5,288 nucleotides of DNA from an uncultured Lacinutrix sp. (GTDB taxonomy: Bacteria; Bacteroidota; Bacteroidia; Flavobacteriales; Flavobacteriaceae): assembly GCA_937916035.1 (NCBI GenBank), contig CALGIH010000277.1, positions 1-5,288 on the forward strand, given 5' to 3'. Positions 1 through 5,288 of this stretch are shown one piece after another (position 1 is the first letter of the stretch; every line of letters begins with the position of its first letter). The notes beneath the pieces are model-generated. The model had not been told where the DNA came from, did no database searches, and saw nothing but the letters and a program-made list of their open reading frames with translations. Both the position numbers and the translations under genes were made by a program.

Positions 1-568
1 TTACTGGCGACACCGTAAATAAAATAGACACTTCTATATTAACACTTTTAATAAGCGCTATAATTGATTCTAACGATTCTGAAATCTCATCAGCCGAAAG
101 CAATTCTTTTAAGAATTTTTTCTGTGGCACTTTATGGCAATTGGCTACAATTGTATCTGTTTCAATATGTCTGTAAACCCAAGCTGTTCCTAACGTGATG
201 ATGATATGAGTAGACTCGTTGATTTGTTGATTTGTTGCTTTAATTTGCTGATTCAAATTATGCAACAATTCCTCTTTCGAAGAAGCGCTTAATTTAGAAT
301 GCGCATCGTAACAATGCCATTGCTCATTATGAAAAAAGATGTCTTCTTCAGTGTATTCTTTTTCATTAATCGCATTTGTAATTAAGGCTTCAATAGCTAA
401 TGGATGAAATAAAATACCAAATGGGTTTTGAAGATAATGAAACTTAAAATAGTCAAGTTTTTTTCCAATATTCTCAACAAAGCATGAACCCAACAACAAC
501 ACATTTGAGTTATAATCTAACTGATTATGCTGCTGTGGTTGTAATGGTATTTTTGTTTGAAGTTTCAT
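1..568 (-). CDS. GSCFA-domain protein, C-terminal part missing (cut by window edge)
   Basis: The frame is open from an ATG at 566-568 to the left edge, giving 189 residues of an incomplete protein. The family signature GSCFVENIG lies at residues 27-35, right after a hydrophobic strand (VLLLGS). NPFGILFHP follows at 48-56 and IIITLGTAWVYRH at 122-134. The visible end, TVSPV at 185-189, is where family members continue into an SPVRH block, so roughly the last 40% is probably beyond the window. GSCFA proteins are placed in the SGNH-hydrolase-like fold group, with the Ser of GSCF in the nucleophile position. Their substrate is not established, so a specific reaction cannot be named. No signal peptide or membrane segment is visible, which suggests a cytoplasmic protein. 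The gene follows alaS on the same strand after 35 bp, so cotranscription is likely. The start is supported by an AGGAG sequence 8 nt upstream and by the motif lying close to the N-terminus. Confidence 0.9.
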   Translation of the reverse strand, partial: MKLQTKIPLQPQQHNQLDYNSNVLLLGSCFVENIGKKLDYFKFHYLQNPFGILFHPLAIEALITNAINEKEYTEEDIFFHNEQWHCYDAHSKLSASSKEELLHNLNQQIKATNQQINESTHIIITLGTAWVYRHIETDTIVANCHKVPQKKFLKELLSADEISESLESIIALIKSVNIEVSILFTVSPV

Positions 569-570
569 TT

Positions 571-603
571 GATGAGCTCCTGAATCGAGTTCAGAATGAC
601 AGA
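571..603 (-). repeat. Repeat-like intergenic element between alaS and the GSCFA gene
   Basis: Almost the whole alaS-GSCFA spacer is one element. Read on the minus strand, it starts TCTGTCATTCTG and ends CAGGAGCTCATC. Its core CTGAACTCGATTCAG can fold into a 5-bp stem (CTGAA/TTCAG) with a 5-nt loop. From memory it resembles a short sequence (GTCATTCTGAACT...TTCAG...CTCATC) scattered through flavobacterial intergenic regions. Only one copy is in this window, so its repeat status is an inference. The stem is too short and lacks a U-tract, so it is unlikely to be a terminator. Confidence 0.45.
577..581 (-). promoter_or_regulatory. Shine-Dalgarno site of the GSCFA gene
   Basis: On the minus strand the sequence AGGAG ends 8 nt before the ATG at 568, an ideal spacing. 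This is unusual here: the leaders of alaS, the M23 gene, the MerR gene and lemA have no such site, as is common in Bacteroidota. The AGGAG is part of the repeat-like element at 571-603, so the match could be a by-product of that element rather than selected for translation. Confidence 0.4.
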
Positions 604-3219
604 TTAATTTAAATAATTTTTGGCTGCTGCTAAAGCTTCTTTAATTCCTTTTGGATTTTTTCCTCCAGCAGTTGCGAAGAACGGTTGTCCTCCACCACCT
701 CCTTGAATATACTTACCAAGTTCTCTCACAACTTTTCCTGCATCAAGACCTTTTTCAGCAACTAATTCTTTAGATATATAGCAAGATAATAATGCTTTAT
801 TATCGTTTGCAGCAGCGAACAGTAAGAACAAATTATTGAACTCACTACCTAATTCAAAACATAAATCCTTCATTCCAGAAGCGTCTAAATCTATTTCTTT
901 TGCTAAAAACTGAACACCATTAATCTCTTGTAATTCTCCTTTTAAATCACCCTTAATATTCTTTGCTTTATCCTTAAGCAAGCCTTCTATTTGCTTTTTT
1001 AAATCAGCATTCTCAACTTGTAGATTTTGCAAAGCTTTCACAGGTTCTTTACTATTATTGAGTAAATCTTTCATTTCAAAATAAGCTCTGTTATTTTCAA
1101 AATAAAGATCTTTTACTGCATCATTAGTCATTGCTTCAATACGACGAATTCCTGCAGCGACAGCACCTTCTGATTTAATTTTAAAATGCCAAATATCTCC
1201 AGTGTTTTTAACATGTGTACCACCACACAATTCTATAGACTGTCCAAAACGAATGGTACGAACTGCATCTCCATATTTTTCGCCAAACAATGCCATCGCT
1301 CCTTCATTAATAGCCTGTTCCATTGCAACATTTCTGTTTTCTAGCAATGGTAGTTTACCACCAATTCTTGCATTCACAAAGTTTTCAACATCACGTAATT
1401 CTTCAACGGTAAGCTTAGAAAAATGTGAGAAATCAAAACGTAAATATTTTGAATGCACTGCAGATCCTTTTTGCTCCACATGCTTCCCTAAAACTTCACG
1501 CAAAGCTTGATGCAACAAATGCGTTGCAGTATGATTACACTCTGTTCTATGGCGTTGTTTTGCATCTACAACAGCCTTAAAAGTTTCGTTTATATGATGT
1601 GGGAGATTCTTCGCAAAATGAATGATTACATTGTTTTCTTTCTTCGTATCTAAAATGTAAACCACATCGCCATGTGTGTCTTCAAGATAGCCTTTGTCAC
1701 CAACTTGCCCTCCACCTTCTGGATAAAATGGCGTTAGGTTAAAAACCAATTGATACATTTCACCATCTTTTTTGGAGGTTACTTTTCGATATCTCGTAAT
1801 TTTCACATTAGCTTCTAAAGCATCATAACCAATAAATTCTTGCTCTGCATCATCAATCAACATCGTCCAGTCTTCAGTAGACATTTCACTCGCCGCTCGT
1901 GAACGATTTTTTTGCTTTTGTAGTTCTGTCTCAAAACCTTCTTCGTCTAGCTTTAAGCCTCTTTCAGAAAGAATTAAAGCTGTTAAATCAATTGGGAAAC
2001 CGTATGTGTCATACAATTCAAAGGCCTTTTCGCCGGAAACAGTATCTCCTTTTAATTCCTCAACAATAGCATTTAATAATACTAATCCTTGATCTAAGGC
2101 TCTTAGAAAAGAGGCTTCTTCTTCTTTAATTACATTTTCAATAAGTTGCTTTTGTGATTTCAATTCTGGGAACGCTGGTCCCATCTTTTTACTCAGCACA
2201 TCAACCAATCTGTAAATAAATGGTTCTTTTTTGTCTAAAAACGTAAAACCATATCGAATTGCTCGCCTTAATATTCTTCGAATTACATAACCAGCTCCTG
2301 TATTACTTGGTAATTGACCATCTGCAATTGAAAATGCGACTGCACGAACATGATCTGAAATAACTCGAATTGCTACATCAACCTCATTATTTTTTCCGTA
2401 ATTTATATCTGTTATGGTTTCTATTTCGCGAATTATTGGTGTAAATACATCTGTATCATAGTTCGATTGCACTCCTTGTAACACCATACACAAGCGTTCA
2501 AATCCCATTCCTGTATCAATGTGCTTATTAGGCAATATTTCAAGTGATCCATTGGCTTTTCTATTGTATTGCATAAATACCAGATTCCAAATCTCAACCA
2601 CTTGAGGATGATCCATATTGACTAAAGTTTTCCCATCAACTTTAGCTTTTTCTTCAGCAGAACGAATATCTACATGAATTTCGCTACAAGGTCCACAAGG
2701 CCCTTGATCTCCCATTTCCCAGAAATTATCTTTTTTATTACCTTTTAAAATACGGTCTTCAGAAATATATTGCTTCCATAAATCATAAGCTTCAGTATCC
2801 ATTTCTAGATTATCTTCATCATCACTTCCTTCAAAAACAGTCACATAAAGGATATCTTTATCTATGCCATAAACTTCAATGAGTAATTCCCAAGCCCAAG
2901 CTATTGCTTCGGTTTTAAAATAATCGCCAAAACTCCAATTCCCTAGCATTTCAAAAAGCGTATGATGATAAGTATCATAGCCAACTTCTTCTAAATCATT
3001 ATGTTTACCAGAAACTCGTAAACACTTTTGTGAATCTGCAATTCGGTTATTTATAGGTTGTGAATTTCCTAAAAAATATTCTTTAAAAGGAGCCATTCCA
3101 GAATTCACAAACATCAACGTAGGATCATCTTTTAAAACCATTGGTGCAGAAGGCACTATGCTATGTTTTTTGTCTTTAAAAAATTCTAAAAATTTATCGC
3201 GTACTTCTTGAGATTTCAT
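604..3219 (-). CDS. alaS: Alanine--tRNA ligase (AlaRS), full length
   Basis: This cytoplasmic class II synthetase charges tRNA-Ala with alanine and hydrolyses mischarged Ser- and Gly-tRNA-Ala. At 871 residues it is close to the E. coli enzyme (876). The catalytic core covers about residues 1-245: the N-terminal [14 protein letters not shown], motif 2 with Arg68 and [14 protein letters not shown] at 85-98, [10 protein letters not shown] at 171-180, and motif 3 GMGFER at 237-242. A helical tRNA-recognition region follows to about 455. The editing domain (about 550-710) keeps all four expected metal ligands: His563 and His567 in HTATH, Cys665 and His669 in CGGTH. A predicted coiled coil near 730-770 leads to the C-Ala (DHHA1) domain, with five glycines at 840-844 followed by QPFFATAGG. 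The start is the family's usual one and has no Shine-Dalgarno site. I see no truncation, frameshift or lost key residue. The gene diverges from the M23 gene and precedes the GSCFA gene. Confidence 0.98.
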   Translation of the reverse strand: MKSQEVRDKFLEFFKDKKHSIVPSAPMVLKDDPTLMFVNSGMAPFKEYFLGNSQPINNRIADSQKCLRVSGKHNDLEEVGYDTYHHTLFEMLGNWSFGDYFKTEAIAWAWELLIEVYGIDKDILYVTVFEGSDDEDNLEMDTEAYDLWKQYISEDRILKGNKKDNFWEMGDQGPCGPCSEIHVDIRSAEEKAKVDGKTLVNMDHPQVVEIWNLVFMQYNRKANGSLEILPNKHIDTGMGFERLCMVLQGVQSNYDTDVFTPIIREIETITDINYGKNNEVDVAIRVISDHVRAVAFSIADGQLPSNTGAGYVIRRILRRAIRYGFTFLDKKEPFIYRLVDVLSKKMGPAFPELKSQKQLIENVIKEEEASFLRALDQGLVLLNAIVEELKGDTVSGEKAFELYDTYGFPIDLTALILSERGLKLDEEGFETELQKQKNRSRAASEMSTEDWTMLIDDAEQEFIGYDALEANVKITRYRKVTSKKDGEMYQLVFNLTPFYPEGGGQVGDKGYLEDTHGDVVYILDTKKENNVIIHFAKNLPHHINETFKAVVDAKQRHRTECNHTATHLLHQALREVLGKHVEQKGSAVHSKYLRFDFSHFSKLTVEELRDVENFVNARIGGKLPLLENRNVAMEQAINEGAMALFGEKYGDAVRTIRFGQSIELCGGTHVKNTGDIWHFKIKSEGAVAAGIRRIEAMTNDAVKDLYFENNRAYFEMKDLLNNSKEPVKALQNLQVENADLKKQIEGLLKDKAKNIKGDLKGELQEINGVQFLAKEIDLDASGMKDLCFELGSEFNNLFLLFAAANDNKALLSCYISKELVAEKGLDAGKVVRELGKYIQGGGGGQPFFATAGGKNPKGIKEALAAAKNYLN

Positions 3220-3247
3220 CTATGTGTGTTAAGCTTATTCTAATAAA

Positions 3248-3279
3248 TTGTTTATAATAGGAAACAATTTTTATATTTG
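3248..3279 (+). promoter_or_regulatory. Candidate promoter of the M23-MerR-lemA genes
   Basis: TATATTTG at 3272-3279 fits the Bacteroidota -7 pattern TAnnTTTG. A TTG at 3248-3250 lies 21 nt upstream, within the usual spacing for the -33 element. Transcription would start near 3286 and give a leader of about 38 nt before the ATG at 3324. No TTTG occurs between about 4400 and the lemA start, so this may be the promoter for all three genes. The assignment is by pattern only. Confidence 0.5.
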
Positions 3280-3300
3280 TGATTCGTTCTATTTAATCCT

Positions 3301-3309
3301 GCAAAAATA
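3301..3309 (-). promoter_or_regulatory. Candidate -7 element of the alaS promoter
   Basis: On the minus strand this reads TATTTTTGC, a full match to the extended Bacteroidota -7 pattern TAnnTTTGC. Only a weak upstream match (CTTTA at 3329-3333, about 19 nt away) could serve as the -33 element, and it would overlap the first codons of the M23 gene. Transcription would start near 3294, giving alaS a leader of about 75 nt. No T-box or other tRNA-sensing leader is apparent in that space. Confidence 0.45.
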
Positions 3310-3323
3310 GAATAATTTAAGAT

Positions 3324-4295
3324 ATGTCTAAAGTAAAATATTATTACGATTCTGAAACGCTTTCTTATAGAAAAATAGAGCGTAAAAAGCGTACAACTAT
3401 AAAATACGCTTCAGTTTTTATTTTAGCAGCTGCTTTATTCGGGTTTATTTTTGTTTTCATTGCAAGTCAGTATTTTGAATCTCCAAAAGAAAAAGCTTTA
3501 GTTAGAGAGCTTCAAAACATGCAATTTCAATACGACTTGCTAGATAAAAAAATGGACGAAGCAGAGTCAGTGTTGTCCAATGTTGCAGAACGTGACAACG
3601 CAATTTACAGACTTTATTTTGGAGCAAATCCGATTCCTGAGGAGCAACGACGAGCTGGTTTTGGAGGCATTAACCGTTATAAAGACCTTGAAGGTTATGA
3701 TAATTCTAAATTAATAATTGAAACCAATAAGCGTATTGATATCATTCAAAAACAGATTGTGGTACAATCTAAATCTTTGGATGAAATTAAGGTTTTGGCA
3801 GAAGAAAAAGAAAAACTTTTGGCTACAATTCCAGCAATTCAACCAGTTAAAAATGAAGATTTGATAAGAATGGCTTCAGGTTATGGCTACAGAACAGATC
3901 CCTTTACCAAAGTGCGTAAGTTTCATTACGGTATGGATTTTACAGCCCCTAGAGGCACTCCAGTTTATGCTACTGGAGATGGCGTTGTAGCACGAGCTGA
4001 TGGAAGTGCAACAGGATATGGAATGCACATACGAATTGATCATGGTTTTGGTTATGTGAGCCTTTATGCTCATTTATATAAATACAATGTTAGACCAAAT
4101 CAAAAAGTAAAGCGTGGTGATCTTATTGGCTTTGTTGGCAGCACAGGACGCTCAGAAGCACCTCATTTACACTACGAAATATTTAAAGATGATATAAGAA
4201 TCAATCCTATAAATTTCTATTACGGCAATTTATCTGCCGCAGAATTTGCAATATTATTAGAAAAAGCATCCTTAGAAAACCAATCCTTAGACTAA
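3324..4295 (+). CDS. Membrane-anchored M23 family metallopeptidase (LytM-type)
   Basis: This 323-residue protein is predicted to be a zinc endopeptidase that cuts peptidoglycan cross-links in the periplasm. The N-terminus (1-27) is rich in Lys and Arg. One hydrophobic segment follows at 28-48 (YASVFILAAALFGFIFVFIA), giving an N-in, C-out topology with no cleavage site. Residues about 52-95 and 130-170 are charged and heptad-like, probably a coiled-coil stalk. The M23 domain runs from GYGYRTDPF (about 186) to about 300. All active-site residues are present: His201 and Asp205 in HYGMD, and His281 and His283 in HLHYE. By analogy with LytM, His201, Asp205 and His283 bind zinc and His281 is catalytic. 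It is therefore unlikely to be a degenerate EnvC- or NlpD-like activator. The start gives a complete basic N-terminus and has an A-rich leader. Its TAA overlaps the next gene's ATG by one base. The precise role (growth, division or shape) cannot be read from sequence. Confidence 0.93.
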   Translation: MSKVKYYYDSETLSYRKIERKKRTTIKYASVFILAAALFGFIFVFIASQYFESPKEKALVRELQNMQFQYDLLDKKMDEAESVLSNVAERDNAIYRLYFGANPIPEEQRRAGFGGINRYKDLEGYDNSKLIIETNKRIDIIQKQIVVQSKSLDEIKVLAEEKEKLLATIPAIQPVKNEDLIRMASGYGYRTDPFTKVRKFHYGMDFTAPRGTPVYATGDGVVARADGSATGYGMHIRIDHGFGYVSLYAHLYKYNVRPNQKVKRGDLIGFVGSTGRSEAPHLHYEIFKDDIRINPINFYYGNLSAAEFAILLEKASLENQSLD

Positions 4296-4624
4296 TGCAT
4301 ATAGATCTTCCAGAAAAACGTTATTATGGTATTGGCGAAGTAGCCAAAGCATTTGGAGTTAACACCTCATTAATTCGATTTTGGGAAAAAGAGTTTGATG
4401 CGTTAAAACCTAAAAAGAATGCTAAAGGCAATAGAAAATTTACTCCAGAGGATATTAAAAACCTCAAATTTATTTACCACTTAGTAAAAGAGCGTGGATT
4501 TACCTTAGAAGGTGCAAAAACGCATCTAAAAGAAGAAAAAAAAGAAACGCTTAACAACTTCGAGATTATTAGTAAATTAGAAGACATTAAAAGTCAACTA
4601 GTTAAAATTAAAAATCAACTATAA
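4295..4624 (+). CDS. Small MerR-family DNA-binding protein
   Basis: This 109-residue protein has a MerR-type winged helix-turn-helix. YYGIGEVAKAFGVNTSLIRFWEKEF at 10-34 gives the helix-turn-helix and the RFWE motif. The wing is KNAKGNRKFTPEDI at 41-54, and helix LKFIYHLVKERGFTLEGAKTHL follows at 57-78. The remaining 30 residues look like one long, charged helix (about 86-109) suited to antiparallel dimerisation. There is no effector-binding domain and no cysteine, so metal or thiol sensing of the classical MerR/SoxR kind is unlikely. The RFWE variant and short tail recall the cytoplasmic MerR-like proteins of Bacteroidota, whose targets I do not know. Its ATG shares the A of the upstream TAA (TAATG), so translation is probably coupled to the M23 gene. 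No Shine-Dalgarno site is visible. A role in regulating its own operon is possible but unproven. Confidence 0.9.
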   Translation: MHIDLPEKRYYGIGEVAKAFGVNTSLIRFWEKEFDALKPKKNAKGNRKFTPEDIKNLKFIYHLVKERGFTLEGAKTHLKEEKKETLNNFEIISKLEDIKSQLVKIKNQL

Positions 4625-4629
4625 CTTTT

Positions 4630-4666
4630 TTTAATTAATCTCTACTTATCAGTAGGATTAATTAAA
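4630..4666 (+). other. Strong inverted repeat between the MerR and lemA genes
   Basis: TTTAATTAATC (4630-4640) is perfectly repeated in reverse complement as GATTAATTAAA (4656-4666). Inside it, CTACT (4642-4646) pairs with AGTAG (4651-4655) around a TATC loop, leaving one bulged T at 4641. The RNA could thus form an 11+5 bp hairpin starting 5 nt after the MerR stop. A T-run (4626-4632) lies before and within the left arm, and no T-run follows on either strand. An intrinsic terminator of classical form is therefore not supported. Alternatives are a leaky terminator or processing site, or a protein-binding site, since each arm holds the palindrome TTAATTAA. Confidence 0.75.
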
Positions 4667-4692
4667 CAACAAACACACTAAAACATCATATT

Positions 4693-5288
4693 ATGAAAAA
4701 ATGGCTACCATTAATCATTATTGCAATATTGGCAATTGGTTTATATTCTTGGGGAAAAGGATTTAATAACACAGCTGTTGATTTAAAAGAAACAGGATTA
4801 AAGTCCTGGGCAGATGTAGAGAGTAGTTACCAACTTAGAAACGACTTAGTTGGAAACTTGGTTAAAACGGTTCAAGGTGCTGCAGATTTTGAAAAAGGCA
4901 CTTTAACTGCTGTTATTGAAGCACGTGCAAAAGCAACTTCAATAAGCATTGACCCTTCAAACATTTCTGCTGAACAATTAGCAAAATTCAATGAAGTTCA
5001 AGGCGGCCTTTCTGGAGCTTTAAAGAGCTTACTTGTAACTGTTGAACGCTACCCAGAGCTAAAAGCCAATCAAAATTTTTTAGAGCTACAATCGCAATTG
5101 GAAGGCACTGAAAATAGAATAAATGTAGCTAGAGTTAGATTTAACGAAGCTGTTGAGCCTTATAACAAGCACATTAAAAGATTTCCTAACATGTTATTAG
5201 CTGGCGTTTTTGGTTTTGATGAGCTACAATATTACAAAGCTGAAGCTGGAAGTGAGAAAGCTCCTGATATAGATTTTGATTTCGACTA
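4693..5288 (+). CDS. lemA: LemA family protein, complete or nearly so at the window edge
   Basis: The frame from ATG 4693 stays open to the edge, giving 198 residues plus the bases TA, which could begin a stop codon. LemA proteins are typically about 180-200 residues, so at most a few residues should be missing. A hydrophobic anchor at residues 4-20 (WLPLIIIAILAIGLYSW) is followed by a helical body expected outside the cytoplasm. Family signatures are WADVESSYQLRNDLVGNLVK at 39-58, ERYPELKANQNFLELQ at 118-133, LEGTENRINVAR at 136-147, and YNKHIKRFPNML at 157-168. The tail is acidic (DIDFDFD, 192-198). The biochemical role of LemA proteins is poorly defined; many are found next to TPM-domain genes, which would be the expected right-hand neighbours. 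The leader is A/C-rich without a Shine-Dalgarno site. The 68-bp gap to the MerR gene holds a hairpin and no recognisable promoter, so read-through from upstream is likely. Confidence 0.93.
   Translation, partial: MKKWLPLIIIAILAIGLYSWGKGFNNTAVDLKETGLKSWADVESSYQLRNDLVGNLVKTVQGAADFEKGTLTAVIEARAKATSISIDPSNISAEQLAKFNEVQGGLSGALKSLLVTVERYPELKANQNFLELQSQLEGTENRINVARVRFNEAVEPYNKHIKRFPNMLLAGVFGFDELQYYKAEAGSEKAPDIDFDFD

Noticed and set aside
219..252. Near-tandem TGATTTGTTG-like repeat in the GSCFA gene
   Set aside because: It encodes degenerate Asn-Gln-Gln-Ile segments in a helical part of the protein; the copies are short and imperfect, consistent with low-complexity coding sequence rather than a repeat element.
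582..596. Terminator between alaS and the GSCFA gene
   Set aside because: The only stem is 5 bp with a 5-nt loop and no T-run follows on the minus strand.
1202..1510. Plus-strand open frame of 102 codons inside alaS
   Set aside because: It lies opposite the AlaRS editing domain, has no recognisable domain or promoter, and its composition follows from the antisense of a conserved gene.
3220..3300. T-box or riboswitch leader for alaS
   Set aside because: The predicted leader is only about 75 nt, very AT-rich, and shows no T-box consensus, specifier stem or terminator/antiterminator pair.
3876..4073. Minus-strand open frame of 65 codons inside the M23 gene
   Set aside because: It is antisense to the conserved peptidase domain, rich in Ser, Ile and Cys as such shadows often are, and has no supporting start signals.
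4630..4666. Hairpin read as a classical rho-independent terminator
   Set aside because: No T-run follows the stem on either strand, and lemA has no visible promoter of its own, so full termination here would leave it unexpressed.

Overview
The window looks like chromosomal DNA from a member of the Flavobacteriia (Bacteroidota). The DNA is AT-rich. Promoter-like sites fit the Bacteroidota TTG / TAnnTTTG pattern, and most starts have A-rich leaders without a Shine-Dalgarno sequence. The gene set (GSCFA protein, alaS, M23 peptidase, small MerR protein, LemA) is one I associate with flavobacteria. That taxonomic call rests on sequence character and remembered synteny, not on a search.

Layout: two gene groups diverge from a 104-bp spacer (3220-3323). 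Leftward on the minus strand run a complete alanyl-tRNA synthetase gene (alaS, 604-3219) and, 35 bp downstream, a GSCFA-domain gene cut by the left edge of the window (1-568). Rightward on the plus strand run a membrane-anchored M23/LytM-type peptidase (3324-4295), a small MerR-type DNA-binding protein whose ATG overlaps the peptidase stop codon by one base (4295-4624), and a LemA-family protein (4693-5288) that lacks at most its last codon or codons. The spacer carries two candidate promoters that face each other, so the predicted leaders overlap slightly.

The left group pairs a housekeeping enzyme of translation with an uncharacterised SGNH-like protein. The right group joins a likely active cell-wall hydrolase, a DNA-binding regulator without a visible sensor domain and a membrane-anchored helical protein, which suggests a small envelope-related operon. 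Two non-coding elements deserve attention. One is a repeat-like segment (571-603) that supplies an unusually good Shine-Dalgarno sequence to the GSCFA gene. The other is a strong 11+5 bp inverted repeat (4630-4666) between the MerR and lemA genes that lacks the U-tract of a classical terminator. No RNA genes, insertion sequences, CRISPR arrays or phage genes were seen, and there is no gene-free stretch longer than about 105 bases. I found no clear evidence of a wholly new system; the most open questions concern the MerR protein, the hairpin and the repeat.
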